A DNA stretch of 29,123 bases from a virus: IMG/VR virus record IMGVR_UViG_3300028388_001036, positions 1 through 29,123 of that record; one strand, written 5' to 3'. The notes below the pieces were generated by a model. The model ran no database searches and had not been told where the DNA came from. It saw only the letters and a list, made by a program, of their open reading frames with translations. Shown here in pieces: positions 6,389-15,600 of the stretch. The translations under genes were made by a program, and so were the position numbers. Position 1 is the first letter of the stretch; each line of letters starts with the position of its first letter.

Positions 6389-6560
6389 CGACAGCTGGAA
6401 AGGTGAACATCTTCTCTACGGGATCAAGGCAGACCGGAGAGAAGCGAACGGCTGGAACATCGCAGGCGGCAAGAAGCTCAGAGCGCGTCTCAAGGATGCT
6501 CAACAGAAGGCTCCTAAAAGCAAGAGAAGCTCCCCTAAATCTAAGAGAGCTCCTAGCTGA
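6378..6560 (+). CDS. Small basic protein, last gene of the plus-strand block
   Basis: This 60-residue protein is strongly basic at the C-terminus (LRARLKDAQQKAPKSKR, then SSPKSKRAPS), as in nucleic-acid-binding tails. The N-terminal half (WKGEHLLYGIKADRREANGW) uses codons typical of the neighbours. An overlapping frame from ATG 6385 to 6594 is also open. That one fits the local ATGA habit and has a plausible C-terminus (LRELLAESGFLPGK), so the choice of frame is not settled. No family is recognised. Confidence 0.5.
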   Translation: MNNDDSWKGEHLLYGIKADRREANGWNIAGGKKLRARLKDAQQKAPKSKRSSPKSKRAPS

Positions 6561-6610
6561 GTCAGGTTTCTTGCCTGGGAAAACTGCTGCCTGACGCTTT
6601 AAGTTTAAAG
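6561..6610. terminator. Candidate terminator region between convergent gene blocks
   Basis: Plus-strand genes end here and the minus-strand block ends at 6619, so a terminator is expected for at least one direction. Two hairpins are visible: GTCAGG (6561-6566) with CCTGAC (6590-6595), and CTTTA (6597-6601) with TAAAG (6606-6610). The second is followed by GACTTTTCTT, a modest T tract for plus-strand transcription. No clear T run serves the minus strand. If the alternative frame ending at 6594 is real, it overlaps the first stem. Confidence 0.35.
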
Positions 6611-6618
6611 GACTTTTC

Positions 6619-9600
6619 TTAGTTTACAAGATTCCACCATGGGTTCAGGCTCATAGAGTCCCAACCCATGCCTGGTCCGATGCTGTATCCCAGATCTCCA
6701 TCGGCAATATTCCCTGGCAAAGATCCGCTCCAAAGAGTGTCTTGATCCAAGGCAGGGCCAACCACCCCCATCAGTAGTAGTGAGTTCAGCGGACGTTCCC
6801 GTACGTTCTTCATCATGATCTTCGTGATGCGAAGCTTGTAGTTGTAGAACCAGAGCAATCCATGGTTCTCCACGAAATCTCTACCTCTACCAGGAAGACG
6901 GTTATAAGCCACGAACTCTTCGAAGATCTCATCGAGAGCTTCTTGCTTTTCCATCTTCTTGGTCTTTGTCATGTGATCGTAAAGCACAGCCTTGGCTACA
7001 AAATCTCCATACTGAACGAAGCGATTCAGACCCTGGAAGAGTGCCGTGTCCTTAGTGATCAGGAGATTTTTAGCAACGCCTCTGCTCCACTCAGGAAGCC
7101 TGTCTGTTGCGTTTTCCATCAGGTCTGACCACCGACCTTCACGGATAGCCACGTCAGCCTCAGTAAGGTTTTCCGAGATGGTGCTGAACTCACCAGCATC
7201 GATCAGCGGCTTGATCGACATTTTCGAGTTCGCGTCATTCAATGCCTGGATCTGAGCTTCCAACCTACGTTGCTCAGGTACATTGCTGAAGTTGGCTGCC
7301 AGATCGATTTGAAGCCGGCTAATCTCTTCCTTGTTTCTTACATATTCAGTCAGCTCAACGAACTTGTCCCGCATTCCGCCGAGAGCCTCAACGAAACCAA
7401 TTCCGTTGTTCATCAGCTGAAGAACGTTCGAGATCAAGTTTCCATAAGCCACCACCACAGAACGCACCACGATGTTTGTCTTCGCAAAGGAGACCGCATC
7501 ATTGATGGTTTGGTCCCCGATCGCCAGGTACTTGAAGGCGTTGTTCCCGATCATCCGACGAGCAAACTGACGGAACCTTTTCTGGTTCTCAGGAGACCAA
7601 CGTGAAGTTCCAGTCCAGAAGTCAGTCACACCAGCTGACCGGAAACCAATAGCATCGTCTACCATGTCCCGACGAACAGGAACAAAGTTAGCCTGTCCAA
7701 AGGTAGCCGCAGCATGAGCCTTGATCTGCCAGCCCAGAGTATCCCAGGCATCTTTGATGACAGCATCTCCCTGCTTGGGATCAGCCACGTTCACAAAGAC
7801 TGCACCAGGCTTATCTTTCTCACGATCGTAAATCTCTTTCAGAGTCTCGATCAGTTGCTTGTTGAAGTCATCAGCCGCAGTCTCTTCCACGATACGACCA
7901 GCCCAGACACCCAGCATCCGACCCAGGTGAGTGTCTCGCTTGATGCCTTTTAGCATCTTGGGATCCATCGGACGTTCATACGCCTGCACGTCACCGTTCT
8001 TGTCAAAACGAGGGATGAGGTACTCTCCAGGGGGTAGCTTGTTATCGTTGGGAGATATCTTCCTACGAGACAGACGAGCCACTCTGGAACCCCTAACGAT
8101 GCCAGCAGTGGATCCATGGTAGGTCAGACCAGTTCGGCTATCTACGCCAGAGAATGTCTCATGTACCGTCTGGGCAATCCCTTGACGGAACGTGTTCATC
8201 GCTGAGACGGTCGACTGGTAGTAGTAGCGTTTTCCTTTGTAGCCTTCAGCCTGGTCCCCATAGTAGCGACCCAGACGAACATATCCACGATCGAGCATGA
8301 TGGCGTCATCTTTGATGTCTCGCACCACAACCTGGCTACCTTCCTGAACAACAGACGGAATAAAACCCTTCCAACCATTGTTCTGGGCAACCTTGTTGAG
8401 ACCCAGACGATCTCGACGTTCAATCTCCGCCTGACGTGTGGTGTTGAGCACCGCTACAAGAGAGTTCATTCCATCAGGCTCTTTGTCCATCAGTTCGAAG
8501 ATCTTGTTCTGAACATCAGGATCAAGCTTCTGAAACGCATACAAACTCGTCAGCTCATCAATTGCTTGGATGAGATTTGGTGTGACTTGATGCGGAAGCT
8601 TGGTGCTCTCGTTGAACAGGTAGGCGATGGCATGAGCATTGGGCAGAAGGTTTTTCGAGATTACTTCCTTTTTGACCATGTAATGAGCCAGGGCATTTGC
8701 CTTCTCCATGTAAAGATCAGCCGTCTTACGGCCGAGCACACGGATCCTTTCCTCGGTCCCTGCAATCTGCTTCTGTACCGTGGCCTGAGACTTGATTGCG
8801 CCAAGAGCACGACGCTGACCCAGAGCAAGTACGTCAGCTTCTCCAAGCGCGTAAAGCTGGTTCCACTCTTCTCTAGTGAGCTTCCGGCTGAAACGCTTAG
8901 CCAGTTCTTTTGGCATCTTCTCACGAGAGTCCTGACGAATAGCATCGATCATGGCTCGGACAGGGTTCACAAGCCTCATCAGAGCACGGTTGGCATCCGT
9001 GACTCCCCGAAACTCCCTGATCAGTGCTCGCACAGCATCGTAGTTCGGGCTGGCGTTGAGAATGGTCGTCAGACCTTCTCCATAAGCTGCGCTGAGATCC
9101 TTGTCTCCCAAAGCTGCAACGAACTTAGCAGCCTCAAACCCGTTCTTTACTCGCTGGTTCGTGAACCTTTGGCTCTGATCGTCGACAAACTTAACCGCTT
9201 TCTTACTGGCTCGGGATAGCTGCTCACTGGCGTAGTCATTGACTACGTCCATCTTGGCAAAGATCTTCGCAGTCGAGAGGAACCTTCGTTCATTCTCGAT
9301 CGCAGACAAAGCATCGGCCAGAACATCAAGCTCTTGCTTGACGTTGGGCTGGTTCCGTACCCCACGCAAAGACAGACGGGTTAGAAGATCCACAACAATC
9401 TTACCGATCCTGGAAACAAATCCATCGATCGATCCTGTCTCCAACTCCAGAACCTTGGGTGTTTTCTTCTTAGCCAGAGCTGCTCTCAGATCATCATTCA
9501 CCATCCCGAGAGCGATGAACGTCGCCAGTAGATCAGACTGGTTGTTTTTGTTGGTTCTAATCCCATCCGTCGAAGCCAGGAACCGAACCTTATCAACAGC

Positions 9601-12600
9601 CTCGGCATACTCTGTCTGAGTGTAGTTTTCACCCAGGAAGTCTTCTGCCTTCAGGCTTTTGATGGTCTGGGTGTAGAGCTCATTCACCTGCCGGAAGAGA
9701 GATGGATCCAGTTTCATCCCTGACTGGATCGCAGCATGGATCGCTTCGAAAGCGTACGCCTGACGAGGATTCATCCCATAGCCGGCAAAGTTAGCCAGCT
9801 CTGCTGCGTCATGAGCTTCCTTCTTCAGGGTAGCGACCTTCAGATGATACTCATCCATAGCCCGCTTACTCTGACGATTTTCAGCTTCTTTACGTTCAGC
9901 GTTGAGGTACTGAACCATCCTTTGAATGAACTGATTCTCGATCCGAGCTAGTCGAGGATTATCAGGGTAAACCTGGTTCAGAACTTCATTCGTAACTGCG
10001 TTCTGCTTTGCTTCTTCGATGTGAAGTGGTGTGGCAGCAATCACTTCGGCATTGAAGCGAATGTTCGAGAACAGTGTTCGACCTGGACCAGCCTCAATTC
10101 CCAACAGTCTCTTGAGAACTTCCAGACCTTTGCGGATCACATCGCTGATCGGAGTAAAGACACGCTTCTCCTGACCCAGCTCAATGAGATTCTGGTTCGT
10201 CAACATCCAGCTGATGAACTCACTCATCTGAGCTGCACGGTTACCCGACAGTCTCTGTATCTCACCACGAAGCGTAAGCAGGGCAGGGAGGTCTGCCCCG
10301 AGCTCCATGTTCATGGTGGTCTCGAGTAGGCTCTCCATCCTCTTGACAGCATCCCTGGTTTCTTCAGGCACGCTCGTAGGATCGTTGTAGTAGGCAACCA
10401 ACGTCTCAAAGGTATGACTGTGCAGGATCTCGTGCAGCACTGTTTCGGGTGCTGCATTTGTAGCCAGTACGACGCCTCCATAATGGGCTGAGAACAGACC
10501 CAGTTTGATCGGCGCCTTGGGTATCTTCCAGTAGAGGTCATCTCGCATGTCAGCAAGAGCCTGCTCTTCACCGAAGTAGAACGTGATGTCTTTGAAGGCA
10601 GGGCTGCTCATCACACCCCGAACCAAGGACAGCTGCTCACGGGAGATGTTCTTTGCAGATCGTAGGAACGTCACCAGACGACGGGCAGGGACCTTTTTTA
10701 CGTTGGGGTGGTTCTCTACCTCATCGCTTTGCTTCTCCAGGAACTTCTGAAGAGCAGGGTCTGGTTCCTGAACAACAGGCTTTTGGCGCTCAGTCTCTAT
10801 CTCCTTGAGACGACGCTCCATGTACTCCCGAGCAAGCTGATTCAACTTCTCAGCTATCTCACTATAGCTCGTAGGATTGTCAGTGCTCGTCACCTCGGTG
10901 CCGTTAGCATAAGGTGCTTCTGCGCTAGCCATGTGATCTGTCTGAGTAGCCATCTGAGAGATGGCATACTTACGAGCTTCGCTTTCAAGAGCTGCTTTTT
11001 GAAGCAGATTATTCAGCACCGTCAGATCAGATTTGGAAACATTCTCCAGCTTCTGGGTTCGGCCTACAGCCTTGGACAGAGAGATCCTCGCCTTCTCGGG
11101 CAAAGCCTCCAGCTCCGAGGAAGAAATCTCACCCAGGATCTGGGAGAAACCTTCCTGCACGGACTGGAACACATTACTGGCCATCCATGCTTTGAAAACG
11201 CTCTCGTTGATCTGCCTGGATCCAGCGACAGCATTCTGAGAAGCCAGTTCCACGCCGTCAAAAACAGCCAGAGACGTATCGAGAGTGCCATCAGCATTAG
11301 CATAGATCTCGATCATCATGCGACCGTCACCTGTGCCGATCGTCGTGTAGGGAGAGACCTTCACAGAAGGATCCTTAGCTCCCAGAACTGTCAGCTTAGA
11401 GCTGAACCGTCCATCTAACGACTGGGAAACAGTTCGATCTATTGGAGCACGATTCTGAGCAGCAATGTGGAACTCCTGAACCGACGTTCCATAGATGGGA
11501 GCAACACGCATAGTCTCTTCAAAGACCTCTTGCATGTCTTGTTCGGAAAGCTCTTCGGTTTTCAACAGTTCGCCTGATTTACGCTTCTCTTGGAGGCGAG
11601 CATTCAGGGCTGCTTCCAGCTTGTTCTGGAACAGGTAAGCCTGCACCTGAGAGGCTGTCTGAACGAGCTGCATATTTTGAGCCAGTCCACCAGTTGTTTC
11701 ATCGATGGACTTGAGCATCGGCTCTGCAAATTCTTTCTCCACCAACTCTGTCAGCTGTGCTTCTGCCTGTGACTTCAGTTCAAACTGGCTCGGGTTTTTC
11801 AGTACAGCGTCAGCAAACTGCTGGCCAAACAGATTTCGGAAGGCTGCAATCTTCGAAGCATGGTTCGCTTCGTTGTATGTGCCGGCTTTTTGCTCTGCTG
11901 CGATCTGGCTGAGCATCTTGTAGAAATCTTTCATTGCAGCTTTGAAGATCTTGCCGGCAATACCATTGGCGCCTGAGCCGTACAGAAAGACCGTTAACGG
12001 GTTCTTCGTGATATTCCGTTCGATCGTAAAGTTGATGTCCTGGATCTGGTTCTGATCATCCCGATCAACCTGCATCTCGAAGTCAGGGAGGAACTGAGAC
12101 AAAAACTCCAGGACAGCCATCGTTTGGTTCAGATCCTCAGAGCTGGAGACAGCTTGAAGAAGATCTCGGTGAAACACTTCAGCCGCCATCTGGTAGAGGT
12201 CTTTGTGTTTTTCAGGCACATTTTTGACACGCTGCTCTTCCGCCATGAACTGGCTCAGAGACATGGGCTGGCTGGTAAAAAACAGACCCCCTTTAGCCAA
12301 ACGTTCGATTTCCTTCTCGTCGAACCGACCAGTCGCCATGTGGATCATCGCATTGATGGGACCATCAGTCTTACCATCTGCCTCGATTGCCAGAGCTGAC
12401 CGGAAGCTGGCCAATCCACCTTCTTGAGTTGCCACATTCATCCGGGCTACATCCAGCATGGCGTGAAGAGCCTTTGGCGTCATCTCCAGCTCACTGGGAA
12501 TAGAGAAGTTTTCCAGCTTCCCATTCTTCAGATAGCCCTCCAGAGCCTCCACAGCAGGCTGTAGAGCCCCGTTAATCATCTCCTGGGCCTCACGTACGCT

Positions 12601-15600
12601 TTCGGCATGAGGCTGCTTCTCGATGCTGATACCGAGCGATTGAGCCACTGCAAGCCAGAAGGTTTTTATGTGTTCTTCGTTGGATTCGAGATCCAGATCA
12701 GACCATGTGGCGCTGATGGTTTCCCGAATCGTCTTGTCACCCTGCGGTGTGATCGGTCCTTGCTGCTGAAGACGAGCGACAGACGACACTCTCCATGAGA
12801 AAAAGATCGAGACGGCGTCTCGAGATGAACCCGTCGCTGAGGCTTCTTCTTCTACTTCAGCGAGGTATCCCCGCAGACCATCGAGAGCACTTCTCAGGGA
12901 AGTGTTCTTACCCTCTTGGCTGGCTGCATCAACTTTGTTCATGGTCTTGGGGATGTCTTGATACCCCATCAAACGCATGTAGACGTCATCCCCCAGAGCC
13001 TCGATCAGATCAACCATCGGACTGTTAATCGTGAACCGCGTTTGCTGAAGCCGTTCTACGACATACAGCTCCCACTTGGAGAGTTTAGCCAGCCGGTTCC
13101 CCAGCTGGGTTCTGCTTATCGATTCAGGAGGTGAACCAACGAACCGGGCTTTGCTGTGACCTGATGTGAATATCCTCGTGAAGACATCGGGCATAGCCTT
13201 CATCGTTTTCACGACACCCGAAGGCTTTTGTCCTTTAGAGGGATCACCAACAAACTTGGGATCCAGGTTCAACGTCACGAAGGATTTCTGCTCACCTTTC
13301 CCATTGGTGTATTTATAAGGATCATTCCGACGTACTACCCCGTTCTTCTCAGCAATCATCAGGGCATTGGCAGCCATGTGCCGAAAGATACCCTGAGACC
13401 GTGTAGCACTGATCTTGTTCGTAGGCTCAACACCCAGCAGGGTCTCAATCTTTCGAGCGATTTCGTTGATAGCTGTCTGTTGGTTCAAGCCGCTTTGGAC
13501 TGCTTTTCGATCCTCGGCCGAAACAGTTCCAAACCGTCCACGACCCAAGGCTTTCGAAACAGCTTCGTCATCCATGTAAGGACGGCCCTTGAAGGCTGTC
13601 TCAAACATCCACTCGTTGATTGCCATGTACGTGGCTTGAGCTACTCGACGATCGAGTTGAGTCTTACCGTTCTCCCCCTTCACCATGAAGTTGGCGATCT
13701 GGGCTTCTGGGAAGCTGAGCATTATATCCAGCTTCTTTTCCCAACCTTTCTGTTTCATCGTCTGGATAAAAGCCTGGGTCAGTTGCTGGGCAAAGCTGGA
13801 AGCTCCTTGAGACACCAGCTGCTTAACCACACGCTTTTCAGCATCATTCAGCTCACGGGACAGACCATTCTGGTCTGTCACGAGGTTGTCGATGTTTTCC
13901 AAAACAAACTGGGCAGGATCCTCATGAGCAGTAAGCGTAGATCCCTCGCTACGAGCCTTAAATGCCTTCAGGAAGTAGTTCACACCTTCCATCGCACCGA
14001 ATGCCAACTTCTTTAAAGACTCCAACCAAGCAACAGCAGGAGGTGGAGACCGCTCAGGCCCCTTCTCATCGACTTCCGCTTGACCAGCGGAAGTCTCTTC
14101 GGAAGGCCGAGCTTCCTCGACTTCTACAAGGGTGTCGTCTTCACTGAGGACATCGAGAGTTGTATCTGGCTCTGCTGATTCAATGACTTCTTCGCTCGAA
14201 ACCTGATCTTCTGCTGCTGGCGCTTCTTCTTGCGTTTCTGCGACAGGGGCTTGTTGCTCGGTTTCTCGAGTCCTTGAGTCATCCGTCCTCGCTGTTTCTT
14301 GGTTTTGTTGGGTTCGTTGGGTTTGTTGGGTCTCTTGTCTCGGTGCTCGAGGCTGGGGCAGGGCGCCTACAGCTGCCCAAGCTGCACGACGCTTTTCACG
14401 TTCAGCGAGAGCCACAGTCTCAGGGTTTTGGATTTCAGGATTGTCATAGACATCCCACTCCTGCTGGAGACCCAGATCACTCTCCCGAACCACGGAATTT
14501 CCTCTGATGTCTTCATCCAGGGCTGTGAACAGATCACTGATCGTGGAACCAGCGGGAAGGAAGCCAGCTTCGATGGCAGCCTCAGTCAGTTCGTCGGAGG
14601 TACGGCCACCCTTATTATCGCTCAGACCGCTGCTTGTCGTTCTCAGGCGTTCTCGCTTGAAGAATCCGGGTCTCCGGTATCCCAGAGCACGAGCCTCTCC
14701 AATGTTCGCATCTTCGAGCCAGAAACCACCCTGCTGAGTGACGAATTCCTTTAACGTCTCAGGTCTTTTTTGTTCTGGTTTTGCAGGCTTCTGAATGCGT
14801 TCTGCATACTTGAGCTCAGATTCCGTGACTGGCCCTTCAAGAGGAAATTGCCTGAGGTTTTTCAGACGTTTTGGAAGGTCAGGATCACCCACCAAAACTC
14901 TGTTGGGGACAGTGTTCCCATCCGAGTCAAACGTGTCAGTCTCATCGATCAGAGACTGCCGGCCGACAGGTCCACGGGCATCTTTGCGAATACGCCGTTC
15001 AGGCTTGGAACCATCGGGTTCACCTTCGATCGGCGCAGAGACTGCTTCGGAGATCTCGGCAGCCAAAGGCTCCATCGAGAGAGGAGCAAAGTTTTTATTG
15101 TTTTGGAGACCCAGAGAGTCAACCAGTTCAGCGTATATCGTGTTGTAGGTGTCGACGACTGCTCGAGCATCAATCTCAACTTCCCGAGCCAGGGCCACAC
15201 TGTTGGGGACGGCAGGGTTAAACCAGGCGCCCTCCTCAAGACGGTAGCCTTGGTCAGCTTCCTTGATGTCGAAGAACTGACCAGACGGATTCACAGCCTG
15301 ATAGCTGAGACCGTTCTCTTCGCTCGTTACCCCAGTCCGAGCTGCTTCATTGAAAGCTCCCAGCTTGTTCAGTTGAGACTGAGCAAACTTTCGGAGAAAC
15401 AGGAGATAGTCCGTCGCCTCAACAGTCTGACCAGATGAGAACGCATCCAAGATTTGCTGACGATGTCTCGTGATACCGGGGAGCTTGTTGAAAAAGTTCT
15501 CCCCAACCAGAATATCATCACGGACCATATCCTTAGTCCGGTATTTAACGCCTGGGGAGACTTCGACTTCTTCAAGCTGGGCTTTTTCTTCACTGGTTCG

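Noticed and set aside
13228-14016. 262-residue and other long plus-strand frames inside the vRNAP gene
   Set aside because: They lie fully within a gene supported by polymerase motifs and show no motif of their own.
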